Below, in pieces: positions 33,083 to 43,596 of a DNA stretch of 45,624 nucleotides (its first letter is position 1; each line of letters begins with the position of its first letter). The notes under the pieces were generated by a model that did no database searches, had not been told where the DNA came from, and was given only the letters and a program-made list of their open reading frames with translations. Origin of the DNA: JBBSHJ01 sp038253135 (GTDB taxonomy: Bacteria > Actinomycetota > Actinomycetes > Mycobacteriales > QHCD01). The DNA lies in NCBI GenBank assembly GCA_038253135.1, contig JBBSHJ010000013.1:1-45624 (forward strand). The letters run 5' to 3'. Position numbers and translations under genes: made by a program.

Positions 33083-33088
33083 TAGATT
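33083..33088 (+). promoter_or_regulatory. -10-like element for a leaderless bcp mRNA
   Basis: TAGATT ends six bases before ATG 33095 and no ribosome site lies between. Confidence 0.4.
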
Positions 33089-33094
33089 CTGCGC

Positions 33095-33571
33095 ATGACC
33101 ACACGCCAACTGCTTGCGCCCGGCGACGCCGCCCCTGATTTCACGCTGACCGACGCCAGCGGCAAGGACGTGTCGCTCTCGTCGTTCCGGGGCCGGTCGC
33201 TGCTGCTCTACTTCTACCCGGCCGCGATGACGCCGGGTTGCACCAAGGAGGCCGGAGACTTCCAGGGCAGCCTGGACGACCTCGCCACCGCCGGCTATGC
33301 CGTCGTCGGGATCTCGCCGGACGCGCCGGAGAAGTTGCGCCGCTTCCGCGACGAGCACGCGTTGACGTTCCCGCTGCTGTCCGACCCTGACCGCGCGGTG
33401 CTCACCGCCTACGGCGCCTATGGGGAGAAGCAGCTCTACGGCAAGACGGTCGTCGGCGTGATCCGCTCGACCTTCGTCATCGATCCCGACGGCAAGATCG
33501 AGAAGGCGCAGTACGGCGTGAAGGCGTCGGGGCACGTGGACCGCCTCCGCCGGGAGCTGGGCGTCGGCTGA
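33095..33571 (+). CDS. bcp: Bcp-type peroxiredoxin, probably 1-Cys
   Basis: The 158-residue thioredoxin-fold protein has YFYPAAMTPGCTKEAGDF at about 39-56, with peroxidatic Cys49 and the Thr46/Pro47 of the PxxxT/SxxC motif. The usual PaaaTpGCTkEaCdF of Bcp has a second Cys five residues on; here this is Gly (EAGDF) and no other Cys occurs, so it should work as a 1-Cys enzyme needing an outside thiol. It reduces peroxides. GVKASGHVDRL is the usual C-terminal helix. Confidence 0.92.
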   Translation: MTTRQLLAPGDAAPDFTLTDASGKDVSLSSFRGRSLLLYFYPAAMTPGCTKEAGDFQGSLDDLATAGYAVVGISPDAPEKLRRFRDEHALTFPLLSDPDRAVLTAYGAYGEKQLYGKTVVGVIRSTFVIDPDGKIEKAQYGVKASGHVDRLRRELGVG

Positions 33572-33645
33572 CGAGGGAGCGAGCATCGAGCGAGGAACGA
33601 GCGAGGCGCGCAGCGACCGAGGAGGCCGCGCAGAAGCAGGGCGCG
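33571..33645. repeat. GAGCGA-rich low-complexity repeat
   Basis: From 33574 the sequence reads as imperfect direct repeats of GAGCGA/GACCGAG (GAGGGAGCGAGCATCGAGCG, then AGGAACGAGCGAGG and CGACCGAGGAGG). This type of repeat lies at gene ends in several actinobacteria. It directly follows the bcp stop and may be a mobile or structural intergenic element. Confidence 0.45.
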
Positions 33646-33769
33646 GGAGTCGCCTGTTCGGACCTATTGCGTAGCGGCCGCTTCCGCGAGAGTGGCTGAG
33701 CCGGATGCGCCCGCTCCGGTAGGCCGGTACGCCGTGGCGTCCGGCGCAAGTCCCTGAGATCGGAGAGCA

Positions 33770-35701
33770 ATGCCCCGTCGCACCTTGCGAGCCGCAGCCG
33801 CGGCGATCGGTGCCGGCGCGCTGGTGGTGCCGTTCCTGATGGCCACCGCCGGCGCCGCACCGAACGCCACCGCAAAGAGCACCCTCGCCGGCACCGTGCC
33901 CACCTGGGCGACGAGGGCGCACCAGGCCGGCACGCCGGACAGCAGCGCCACCGTCACCTTCCGCGCCGTACTGCCGCTGCGCAGCGCGGCCGCGGCGGAG
34001 CGGTTCGGGTACGCCGTCAGCGACCCGTCGAGCGCGCAGTACCAGCACACCGTCACTTCAGCGCAGTTCAACGCGCGGTTCGGGCCGACGGGCGCGAGCG
34101 TGCAGTCCGTCGCGTCGTACCTGCGCAAGGAGGGGTTCACGGTCCGATCCGCAGCCCCCGGCAACCGGTGGGTCGAGGCGTCGGGCACCGTCTCCGCCGT
34201 CAACAAGGCGTTCTCGACCACGCTGCGCACCTACCGCTACAAGGGGCATACGCTCCGCTCACCGTCGGTCCCGGCCGCGGTTCCGCAGTCCCTGCGGTCG
34301 AGCATCATGACGATCACCGGACTCGACCAGGGCGCCAGCCTGCTCCGTCCCGGCGGCGTGCGGCAGGCGCCGGCGACCAAGACCGCGGCACCGGATGCGT
34401 CCGCGCCTGCGCCGAGCGAGTGCTCGAGTTACTGGGACCAGCACGAGCAGACGGTCCCGCCGGCGTACGCCGGGAAGACCCAGTACCCGACGTACACCTG
34501 CGGATACATCGGCGACCAGCTGCAGTCGGCCTACGGCACCAAGTCCGCCCTGATCCACGGCCACGACGGCCACGGCGTCACGGTCGGCATCATCGACGCC
34601 TACGGCTCGCCGACGATGCTGTCGGACCTGACGACCTATTCGGCGCAGGTCGGGCTGCCGGCCCCGAAGCCGGGACAATACAAGCAGAAGCTCTTCACGC
34701 CGTTCAACCTGCAGACCGAGTGCGGCGGCGAGGCCGGCTGGAACGGCGAGCAGACCCTCGATGTCGAGTCCGTGCACTCGATGGCGCCGGGCGCGAACAT
34801 CTTCTATTTCGGCGCGAAGAACTGTGACACCGGCATCGACGACGCGCTGAACTACGCGCTGCAGCAGGACAAGGTCGACCTGATCAGCAACTCCTACGGG
34901 TTTGCCGGCGAGGACATCCCGGCCGGCGAGATCAACGCCGAGCACTCGCTCTTCGTGCAGGCGGCGGCCGAGGGTATCGGGCTCTATTACTCCTCCGGTG
35001 ATCGAGGCGACGAGGCCGGCGCGACCGGCGTAACGCAGCCGGATTATCCGGCCTCCGACCCGATGGTCACCGCTGTCGGCGGTACGGCGCTGGCCATCGA
35101 CGCCGGCGGCAACCGGCTCTTCGAGACCGGCTGGGGCACCGCGCTGGACCGGGTCGACAAGTCCACCTACGAGGGCTACCTCGACCCGCTGCCGGGCGCG
35201 TTCTACTTCGGTGCGGGCGGCGGCGTCAGCACGCTGTTCCGCCAGCCTAAGTACCAGAAGCGCGTCGTGCCCGACGCGCTGTCCAAGGCCTACGGCAAGA
35301 AGGCGATGCGCACCGTGCCCGATGTGTCGGCGGTCGCCGACCCCTACACCGGATTCCTCGTCGGGCAGACCGAGGGCGGCGTCTACGGCAACTACGCCAT
35401 CGGCGGCACCAGCCTCGCCTGCCCGGTCGTGGCAGGAATCCATGCGGTTGCCAGCCAGGGGCGCAAACACCGGATCGGATTCGCCAACCCGGCGCTCTAC
35501 CGGCTGGCCGGCTCGAGGGCGGTGTACGACGTGAACGGCAGCCGGATGCCGATCGGCGTGACCAACCCGAGCGGCAGCTACCTCGTGACGCTCGACCGTG
35601 ACTCGTCGCTGCGCACCACCGGCGGTTACGACCTCGTCACGGGCATCGGCTCGCCCAACGGCCAGAACTACCTCAATCGGCTGAGCAAGGCCGCGAAATA
35701 G
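33770..35701 (+). CDS. Secreted S53-family peptidase (sedolisin/kumamolisin type)
   Basis: The 643-residue pre-pro-enzyme has a signal peptide (MPRRTLRAAAAAIGAGALVV, then AGAAPNATA), a pro-kumamolisin activation domain (residues about 45-190: FGYAVSDPSSAQYQHTVTSA, VAYLRKEGFTV-like), and an S53 core. Catalytic residues are seen: E and D of GWNGEQTLDVESVHSMAPGA at about residues 326 and 330, the oxyanion Asp of SSGDRGDEA near 410, and Ser of IGGTSLACPVVAGI near 547. Such enzymes are active in acid and cut proteins outside the cell. GGAGAGC precedes ATG 33770. Two peptide importers flank it, which suggests a protein-to-peptide feeding set. Confidence 0.93.
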   Translation: MPRRTLRAAAAAIGAGALVVPFLMATAGAAPNATAKSTLAGTVPTWATRAHQAGTPDSSATVTFRAVLPLRSAAAAERFGYAVSDPSSAQYQHTVTSAQFNARFGPTGASVQSVASYLRKEGFTVRSAAPGNRWVEASGTVSAVNKAFSTTLRTYRYKGHTLRSPSVPAAVPQSLRSSIMTITGLDQGASLLRPGGVRQAPATKTAAPDASAPAPSECSSYWDQHEQTVPPAYAGKTQYPTYTCGYIGDQLQSAYGTKSALIHGHDGHGVTVGIIDAYGSPTMLSDLTTYSAQVGLPAPKPGQYKQKLFTPFNLQTECGGEAGWNGEQTLDVESVHSMAPGANIFYFGAKNCDTGIDDALNYALQQDKVDLISNSYGFAGEDIPAGEINAEHSLFVQAAAEGIGLYYSSGDRGDEAGATGVTQPDYPASDPMVTAVGGTALAIDAGGNRLFETGWGTALDRVDKSTYEGYLDPLPGAFYFGAGGGVSTLFRQPKYQKRVVPDALSKAYGKKAMRTVPDVSAVADPYTGFLVGQTEGGVYGNYAIGGTSLACPVVAGIHAVASQGRKHRIGFANPALYRLAGSRAVYDVNGSRMPIGVTNPSGSYLVTLDRDSSLRTTGGYDLVTGIGSPNGQNYLNRLSKAAK

Positions 35702-35712
35702 GCGGTACGTCG

Positions 35713-35756
35713 CGGGCCGTCGTCCCCACCCCTGCCGGGGACGGTACGACGGCCCG
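35713..35756 (+). terminator. Strong hairpin terminator after the S53 gene
   Basis: CGGGCCGTCGT at 35713-35723 pairs perfectly with ACGACGGCCCG at 35746-35756; CCCC at 35724-35727 pairs with GGGG at 35737-35740 inside. It lies 12 bases after the stop codon. It has no T-run. Confidence 0.7.
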
Positions 35757-35788
35757 TCCGTGCGCGCGGACGCTAGGCTTTGCGGTCG

Positions 35789-35872
35789 GCGGGAGTGGCG
35801 TAATTGGCAGCCGCGCCAGGTTTAGGTCCTGGTGTCTTAACCGACGTAGGGGTTCGAGTCCCCTCTCCCGCA
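35789..35872 (+). tRNA. tRNA-Leu (anticodon TAG)
   Basis: Acceptor GCGGGAG/CTCCCGC, D-arm with GGCGTAATTGGCAGCCGCGC, anticodon stem CAGG/CCTG around TTTAGGT giving TAG, a long variable arm (typical class II) and T-arm GGGTTCGAGTCCC. CCA is not encoded. TAGGCT at 35774-35779 may be its -10. The integrase gene beside it makes the 3' end a likely attachment site. Confidence 0.95.
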
Positions 35873-35918
35873 CCGCATTTATGCAGGTCAGGGCACTAGT
35901 ACGGCACCGGGATCGGCC

Positions 35919-35940
35919 CGTTTGCTAACCGTTTGCTAAC
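35919..35940. repeat. Tandem 11-bp repeat at the integrase stop codon
   Basis: CGTTTGCTAAC occurs twice in direct tandem at 35919-35929 and 35930-35940, and overlaps the last codons and stop of the integrase gene. Position next to the presumed att site suits arm-type or accessory binding sites of the integrase. Confidence 0.4.
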
Positions 35941-37083
35941 GGACGCCGGAAGATCAGCTCGGCCGCGTCGGCATGCAGCGCCGCCGTCACGTGCGAGTAG
36001 GTGTCGAGCGTGATGCCGATGGAGGCGTGCCCGAGCCGCTCTTGCACGACCTTCGGGTGGACCCCGGCCGCGAGAGCCATCGTCGCCCAGCCGTGCCGCA
36101 GATCGTGAAGCCGAACCGGCGGCAGTCCCAACCGAACGCCCAGCCGGGCGAACTGTCGGGAGAAGCGTTCCGGGTGCACGAGGCCGCCGTCCGGGTGGCA
36201 GAACACGAGGCCGTGGTCGGTGAAGCCGGCGCCCATGACCAGCCGCTCGGCGGGCTGCCAGCGCCGGTGCTCCCGCAACGCGGTGGCGGCGTCGAGCGTC
36301 ACGACCGGCGCCCCTTCGCCGTCTTCGGTGCCCCGATGACCGGTCGATTTGTCGACGTTGATGACTGTCTGCCGGATCGCCGCCCTCCTGGCGTCAAGGC
36401 CCACGTCGGACCAGCGCAGCCCGAGCGCCTCACCGCGGCGCATTCCCGTCGTGGCCAGCACCAGGTACGCCGCCGCGAGCCGGTCGTCCGCTACGCCGTC
36501 GAGAAAGGCGCGCAGCTCGGTGGCCGACCAGACGCTCATCTCGGGATGGGAAGACGCCGACACTCTCGGCGGGTCGGCGGCGTCGGCAGGATTGCGGCCT
36601 AGCCGGCCCCACCGCACCGCGTCACGGAACATGCGGTGACAGATTGTGTGCACGTAGCGGACCGTCCGCGGGGACAGCCCTACCCGCCACCGTACGGACG
36701 GTGCCCGCTTCCCCTCGGCCGCGAGCGCGGCGTACATCGCATTGAGGATGCCGCCCGTCGACCCGCGTCGTTGGCGTCCCGCCGATGTGTGGGAGGACGT
36801 GCAGCCGCAGATTGCGCGAATAGCTGGCGTGCGTGGACGGCCGGATAGTCGGGCGGATCGCGTCGAGCCATTCCGCTGCGAGGTCCGCGACCGTGGCGCG
36901 GGTGCGCGGCACGTAGCTTCCGGTGTGCACCGACCCGGCCAGCTCGGCGAGCGCCCGCTCGGCGTCCCGTTTCGTCCGGTACCCGGAATGCCACCGCTGC
37001 CGCCGTTTCCCGGTGTCCGGGTCGCGGTCCAGCTCGACGACGACGCTGTAACCCTTGCCGCGCTTGACGATGCTCCCCCTCAT
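35925..37083 (-). pseudogene. Tyrosine-recombinase integrase with one frameshift
   Basis: The N-terminal part runs from ATG 37083 (MRGSIVKRGKGYSVVVELDR) with an arm-type AP2-like domain and the core-binding SAM-like domain (TVADLAAEWLDAIRPTIRPS) up to LHVLPHIGGTP. The frame then shifts by one base near 36765 and continues as GILNAMYAALAAEGKR with the full catalytic domain: TGMRRGEALGLRW (first Arg), LHDLRHGWATMALAAG (His-x-x-Arg) and LGHASIGITLDTYSHV (His and nucleophile Tyr), ending at TAG 35925. All active-site residues are present, so only the single extra base disables it. A sequencing error or programmed shift would rescue it. It lies 52 bp from tRNA-Leu, the usual place for such an integrase; no excisionase or cargo genes are found. 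Confidence 0.8.
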
Positions 37084-37251
37084 TGTCGGCGCTCCGGCGC
37101 GATACGGCCGAGGGCAATATCGTTGTCGGCCGTCGTACCCGAGCAGTTGCGCCGCGACCTGCACCCGTCCGGTGACGCCGAGGCCACCATCGTGCTGACC
37201 CGCATCTCGGATGCGCCGGTCGTGCTGCTGTGCCGTCCCGTGAGGGCACTA

Positions 37252-38217
37252 TCAGCTTAGGCGGACGCGCGGGTCGAGGACGGCGTAGAGCATGTCCACG
37301 ACGACGTTGGCCACCACGACGAACACCGCCGCGAGCAGGACCACCGCGATGATGACGGGTTCATCCTGGTTGGTGACGGCCTGCACCGACATCCGGCCGA
37401 TTCCGTTGAGCCCGAAGACCTGCTCGGTGACGATCGCTCCGCCCAGCAGCGTGGCCACGTCGATTCCGAACTGGGTGATGATCGGCACGAGCGCGGCCCG
37501 CAGTGCGTGCCGGACGGTGACCCTGGACTCGCGGATCCCCTTCGATCGGGCGGTGCGGACGTAATCCTCGCCGAGCACCTCCAGCAGTTGCCCGCGGCTC
37601 AGCCGCGCGTAGACGGCCATATTCGCCACCGCGAGCGTGATCCACGGCAGGATCAGGTGCACGAACCACTGGCCCGGGTTGGACGTGAGCGGAACGTAGC
37701 CGCTGGCCGGGAAGAAGCTGACCCCGGCCAGATGTAACCGGTAGAACAGCAGATAAAGCAGGAGCAGACCGAGCACAAAGGTCGGAAAGGACAGTCCGGT
37801 CAGGGCGAAGAAGGTCGCCCCACGGTCCAGCAGCGACCGTGGATGCTTCGCCGAGAGCACGCCGATGAGCACTCCGGCGAGCACCCAGAGGATCGCCCCG
37901 CCGATCGCCAGAGAAGCTGTCACCGGAAGCGCTCGGGCGATCAGGTGCGTGACCGCTTCGTGGCTGTAATAGGAGTAGCCGAGATCACCATGCAGGGCCC
38001 GCCAGACGAAATGACCGTATTGGTCATAGATCGGCCGGTTGAGGCCGAGCTCCTTCGTCACGGTCTTCACCAGGTCCTGGTTCTGGCCGGCGAACTTGCC
38101 GAGCAGCAGCTGAGCCACATTGTGCGGTGCGATGAAGAAGATCGCGAAGACGATCACGCTGATCATCCACACCACGAGGATTCCGGTGAGGACCCGCCGG
38201 ATCAAGAATCGAAACAT
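37252..38217 (-). CDS. Oligopeptide ABC importer permease, OppB/DppB type (system 2)
   Basis: The 321-residue permease starts MFRFLIRRVLTGILVVWMIS, with GGAGG seven bases before ATG 38217. It has the OppB fold with a long loop after helix 1 and the EAA loop RGQLLEVLGEDYVRTARSKG followed by IRESRVTVRHALRAAL. Last gene of the second importer operon. Its stop is immediately next to the right repeat flanking the integrase, so the element entered just after this operon. Confidence 0.92.
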   Translation of the reverse strand: MFRFLIRRVLTGILVVWMISVIVFAIFFIAPHNVAQLLLGKFAGQNQDLVKTVTKELGLNRPIYDQYGHFVWRALHGDLGYSYYSHEAVTHLIARALPVTASLAIGGAILWVLAGVLIGVLSAKHPRSLLDRGATFFALTGLSFPTFVLGLLLLYLLFYRLHLAGVSFFPASGYVPLTSNPGQWFVHLILPWITLAVANMAVYARLSRGQLLEVLGEDYVRTARSKGIRESRVTVRHALRAALVPIITQFGIDVATLLGGAIVTEQVFGLNGIGRMSVQAVTNQDEPVIIAVVLLAAVFVVVANVVVDMLYAVLDPRVRLS

Positions 38218-38225
38218 CGGGCCTC

Positions 38226-39169
38226 CTATTTCGTGAACATTCGCTCGCTGCGGGGATCGAGCGCGTCTCGCACGCTGTCACCGAGCAGGTTGAACGCGAG
38301 CGTGGTGAAGATGAGCGCCAGCCCGGGAAAGACCAGGAACCACCAGGCCACCTGGTAGAAGCTCTGCGCATCGCTGATCATGTTTCCCCAGCTCGGAGTC
38401 GGTGGAATGATGCCGACGCCGAGGAAGGACAACGTCGCCTCGAAGACGATCGACACCGGGATCAGCAAGGTCGTGTAGACGATGACCGGGGCAACCAGGT
38501 TGGGCAGCACGTCGACGAACATGATCCGCAGATCCCCCGCCCCGAGCGATCGAGCCGCCTCGACGTACTCCCGCTCACGGATCGACAGCGTCTGCCCGCG
38601 GACGATGCGTCCGACCGCGGCCCACGAGAAAAACGCGATTACCCCGATCTCGACCAGCTCGCTCGGCCCCACCACCGTAACCAAAGCAATGGCGAAGAGC
38701 AGGAACGGGAAGCTCAGCACGACGTCCATCACCCGCGCGAGGACGGAATCCACTGCCGGGCCGAAATACCCGGCGCACAGCCCGACCACGACACCGATGA
38801 ATACCGCCGCCGCCGCCGCCGCTACTCCGACCACGAGCGAAACCTGGGTGCCGTAAATGATGCGGACCAGTATGTCGCGGCCCAGATTGTCGGTGCCGAA
38901 CCAGTGCCGGCTATTCGGCCCCACCGGCAACCCGTCGAGCGTGATGCCGTGGGTGCGATCCTGTCCGGTCGATGAGTAGCCGATGGCGTGTGAGATCGGG
39001 CTGGCAAAGATCGCGACGAGGACGAGCAACCCGATGAAGACCGCGCAGGCCATGGCCAGTCGGTCACGTCGCAGCCGGAGCCAGGCGAGCTGCCACGGGC
39101 TGCGCCCGACGACCGTTTGCTGCGCGGACTCCGCGGTGGCTTCGGGCGCTTCAAAGAGCTCGGTGGTCG

Positions 39170-39173
<4 letters not shown>
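38226..39173 (-). CDS. Oligopeptide ABC importer permease, OppC/DppC type (system 2)
   Basis: The 315-residue permease from ATG 39173 (MTTTELFEAPEATAESAQQT) has the N-terminal OppC domain (SPWQLAWLRLRRDRLAMACA), HWFGTDNLGRDILVRIIYGT and REREYVEAARSLGAGDLRIM (EAA loop). The ATG overlaps the OppF stop (ATGA), which settles the start; the frame upstream is open but not part of the family. Confidence 0.92.
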
Positions 39174-40296
<1,123 letters not shown>

Positions 40297-40300
<4 letters not shown>

Positions 40301-41442
40301 CGGCGGTCCTCCCGGACGCCGACCGACCCATCTCGCGCGTCCGCCTCGCCCGTGCCGACAGCGGCCGGTGTCGGCATCTCCGTCGACGCCGCGAGCCGGG
40401 CCGCGATCGCCTCGGCCGGTGCGGATCGTCCCTCCAGCACCGCGTCGTCTCGGATCCGCGCGGCCTCCTCGGACATTCCGCGCGAATCCGCCGGCAGCCA
40501 GCAGGCCGACCGGTGGCCCGGCCCGACTTCGAGGTCAAGCGTCGGCGCGTCGGTGATGCACCGGTCCATCACATAGCGGCAGCGGGGATGAAACGCGCAC
40601 CCCGATGGCGGATTCAACAGGCTCGGCGGCTGGCCGGGAATCGGGCGCAGCCGCTCGCCGGCACCGGTGGCGCCGGGAATCGACTCCAGCAGGCCCCGCG
40701 TGTAGGGGTGGTGCGGCTGGTAATAGATCGTCCGCAGGTCCGCCTGCTCCGCGCCCCGGCCGGCGTACATCACCATCACGTCGTCGGCAACGTCGGCGAT
40801 GACGCCCAGATCGTGCGTGATCATGATCAGTGCACTGTCGAACTCCCGCTGCAGTCGGGTCAACAGGTCGATGATCTGCGCCTGGACGGTCGCGTCGAGT
40901 GCGGTGGTCGGTTCGTCGGCGATGATCAGCGCCGGGTTCAGTGCCAGCGCCATGGCGATCATGGCCCGCTGGCGCATGCCGCCGGAGAACTCGTGCGGAT
41001 AGTCATCGAGGCGGCGTTCGGCGTTGGGGATCCCGACCAGCCGCAGCAGATCGAGGGCGCGTCGACGAGCCTTGGCCTTGCTGGTGTTCTCGTGGGCCCG
41101 GATCATCTCGACGACCTGCCACCCGACCCGGTAGAGCGGGTGCAGGCTCGACAGTGGGTCCTGAAAGATTGCCGCGACCTTCGCGCCGCGGACCGATCGC
41201 ATCTCGTCAGGGGGCATCGTGAGCAGGTCGCGACCCTCGAACAATGCCTGCCCGCTCACCCGGGCGCCGGGAACGAGCCCGATCAGGCTGAGGGTCGAAA
41301 CCGTCTTGCCCGATCCGGACTCTCCGACGATGCCGAGGGTGCGCGCGCGGTCGACCGAGAATGACACGCCTCGCACCGCCTGCACGATGCCGTCGATCGT
41401 GTGGAAGGAGACCGTCAGGTCGTTGACCTCGAGCAGAGCCAT
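40297..41442 (-). CDS. Oligopeptide ABC importer ATPase, OppD/DppD type (system 2)
   Basis: The 381-residue ATPase has GESGSGKTVSTLSLIGLVPG (Walker A), IFQDPLSSLHPLYRVGWQVV (Q-loop), FSGGMRQRAMIAMALALNPA (signature), LIIADEPTTALDATVQAQII (Walker B) and a Cys-containing C-terminus (GCAFHPRCRYVMDRC). It is the second gene of the operon, 106 bp after the binding-protein gene, with a strong hairpin in that gap. Confidence 0.93.
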
Positions 41443-41485
41443 GCCTCACCCGTCCGTCCGGCTCGACCATACGACGTACCACCGG

Positions 41486-41528
41486 GTCGGTCCACCGCCC
41501 GCCAACACGGGCGGGTCGGCGGACCGAC
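41486..41528 (-). terminator. Intra-operon hairpin between binding-protein and ATPase genes
   Basis: GTCGGTCC at 41486-41493 pairs perfectly with GGACCGAC at 41521-41528, and an inner CCGCCCGCC/GGGCGGG extends it. It lies just after the binding-protein stop. Such hairpins lower downstream expression and protect the upstream mRNA, so the binding protein exceeds the ATPase. Confidence 0.55.
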
Positions 41529-41548
41529 GGCGGCTCAGCGCGCTGCTA

Positions 41549-43432
41549 TCAGCTCAGCCAGACCTGGGTGATGTCATAGGCCCCGGTAGCCGGTAGTTCG
41601 ATCGCATTGTGCACCCGGGTGGACCGGTAGAGCGGGGTGGACTGGGTCTGGAACGGCACGAACGCCGCGTCCTTCATGATCTGCATGTCCGCGGCGTGGA
41701 TGTAGCGGGTAATCGCCGCCTTGTCCGTCGTCGCCAACGCCTTGTCGATGTTGGTGTTCACCGTCGCGTTGTTGTAGTCGCCCCAGTCGGTCGAGCCGGG
41801 GCCGTAGGTGCGGCCGTCGAAGAGCGGCTCGACGATCGCGCGGGCGTTGTTGCCGAACCAGTCAGGCAGCCACCCGGGCTCGGAGATGTCCCAGGTGCCC
41901 TTCTTCGCCGCGGCCGGGTCGGAGAGGTATTTGCCGTAGTAGTCCGACGCCGCCGACGGCGTGCCCTTGACGGTGATGCCGCACCTTTTCAGGTCGGCCT
42001 GCACCGACTGATAGACCGACGGGTGCTTACCCGACGTACGGTAGACGTCCTTGAGCACGAGGCCGTGGGGATAACCAGCCGCGGCGAGCATGCTCTTGCA
42101 CTTGCCTGGGTCTCCGCGGTGTCCGGACGTCGAGTAGAGGTCGAATTGCTTGTATCCGACATTGCCCGGTGGGATCACCTGGTCGAGCGGCGTGTTCAGG
42201 CTCGGACCGCCGTAAATCTGTCCGAGCGCGACCTTGTCGATCGCGTATTCGATCGCCTGCCGCACCTTGACCTTGCCCAGCGCGCCCTTATTGCTGGGGC
42301 TTTGCATGTTGAAGATCAGGAAGGGGTTGGTGCTGAGACTCGGGTAAATCCCGAGCCGCGGGTCCTTCTGCGCCTTCAGCTGCGGCACCTGAGCCGTCGG
42401 CACCGTGGTGTCCCATTCCAGGTCTTGGGTGTTGGCCGCGATCTGCTGCTGTACGGCATTCTCGTCCGGGCCGAGCGTCACCTGGATGTGGTCGACGTAC
42501 TGGTGACGGACCGAATCGCTCGCTTGGCTCCAGGAGGGGTTCTTGTCCAGCATATAGGACTGGTTCGGCACGTACTTGGCGATCGTGTAGGGCCCGTCGG
42601 AGATCGTGTGCTGGCGGAATCCCGCGGAGTCCGGCAGGTAGTCGAGGTATTCCTTCGGCGTCGGCGAGCTGAAGGACAACGCAAGAATGTTGACGAAATC
42701 ACCGGCCGGCCTGACCAACTCGAACTTGATCGTCGAGTCGTTGACCGCCTTGATGCCCGCGATGTCGTGCGAGCCGATATAGGACTTGAACGCCGCCACG
42801 GTCGGTGACACTTTGGCAAAGGGCTTGCAATAGGTGTCCATGCCGACGATGACACCTTCGTAATAGCCCGGAGCCCCCACGGAGTTCTGCGTCGGGTTGC
42901 ACAGCCGCTTGAACCCGAGGACGAAGTCGCTCGCCTTCACTGGTCGCGCCGGGCTGGTGTTCCACTTGACGCCGGACCGGATGTGGATGGTGTAGGTCTT
43001 GCCGTCGGCGCTGATCCCGCCGTTGCTCTTGGTCGGCATCGCGGTGGCGATATCCGGCACCGGCTCGGTCGCTTTGGTGAGGTCGGTCGAGGCCGGGTAG
43101 GTGTAGAGCTGGCGGGCGAACGCGCGCATCAGGCCGGTGGTCACGGTGTAGTAGCCGGCCGCGGTGTCCAGGTGGTCGACGTCGGCGTTGCCGATCAGTT
43201 TCAGGGTGCCCCCGGTCTTGACCTTGCCGCCGGAATTCGCATTCGACTGCTGGTTCGCCGGCTTGGAGCTCGGGCCGGCTGCCGGCTGGCTCGATCCGCC
43301 GCTTGATTGCGTCGCACCGCTGCTTTGCGACGACTTTGAGCCGCTGCCGCCGCCTCCTCCGCAGGCCGCCGCGACCAGCGCGATCGCCGCCACTGCTGAG
43401 GTCACTGCAAGACCTCGATGTCTCGCCACCAT
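41549..43432 (-). CDS. Oligopeptide-binding lipoprotein, SBP family 5 (system 2)
   Basis: The 627-residue protein starts at ATG 43432 (a TTG precedes it) with GGAGG about seven bases upstream. Signal MVARHRGLAVTSAVAAIALV with lipobox VAAAC, then a Gly/Ser/Gln-rich linker. The mature part has TYTIHIRSGVKWNTSPARPV (family 5 signature) and VRQAIEYAIDKVALGQIYGG. The position at the head of the operon is usual. A TTGACA hexamer lies upstream at 43569-43574 but with no clear -10. Order A-D-F-C-B differs from system 1, so the two operons are not a recent tandem copy. Confidence 0.93.
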   Translation of the reverse strand: MVARHRGLAVTSAVAAIALVAAACGGGGGSGSKSSQSSGATQSSGGSSQPAAGPSSKPANQQSNANSGGKVKTGGTLKLIGNADVDHLDTAAGYYTVTTGLMRAFARQLYTYPASTDLTKATEPVPDIATAMPTKSNGGISADGKTYTIHIRSGVKWNTSPARPVKASDFVLGFKRLCNPTQNSVGAPGYYEGVIVGMDTYCKPFAKVSPTVAAFKSYIGSHDIAGIKAVNDSTIKFELVRPAGDFVNILALSFSSPTPKEYLDYLPDSAGFRQHTISDGPYTIAKYVPNQSYMLDKNPSWSQASDSVRHQYVDHIQVTLGPDENAVQQQIAANTQDLEWDTTVPTAQVPQLKAQKDPRLGIYPSLSTNPFLIFNMQSPSNKGALGKVKVRQAIEYAIDKVALGQIYGGPSLNTPLDQVIPPGNVGYKQFDLYSTSGHRGDPGKCKSMLAAAGYPHGLVLKDVYRTSGKHPSVYQSVQADLKRCGITVKGTPSAASDYYGKYLSDPAAAKKGTWDISEPGWLPDWFGNNARAIVEPLFDGRTYGPGSTDWGDYNNATVNTNIDKALATTDKAAITRYIHAADMQIMKDAAFVPFQTQSTPLYRSTRVHNAIELPATGAYDITQVWLS

Positions 43433-43596
43433 CAATCCGCCTCCGTCATCGGTTGGAGCGGGCCCGGACCGCGCACGGATCTGCTGAAGGCAGCATGTCC
43501 GCGGCCGAGCGCTTTGGCACAGACGTTACGCACGGATCGGCAAAAAAGACCAGACCCGCCCATCTCGTTGTCAAACGGTTATCGCACCAGCATGGA

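Larger units (their letters stand above)
35890..37251. repeat. Short near-direct repeats bracketing the integrase gene
   Basis: AGGGCACTA at 35890-35898 recurs at 37243-37251, in a wider near-match (GTCAGGGCACTA and GTGAGGGCACTA). The first copy is 18 bp after the tRNA-Leu gene; the second abuts the stop codon of the second OppB gene. They could be the att core of a mini element carrying only the integrase. A chance 9-bp match in windows of this size has a probability of a few per cent, so support is weak. Confidence 0.3.
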
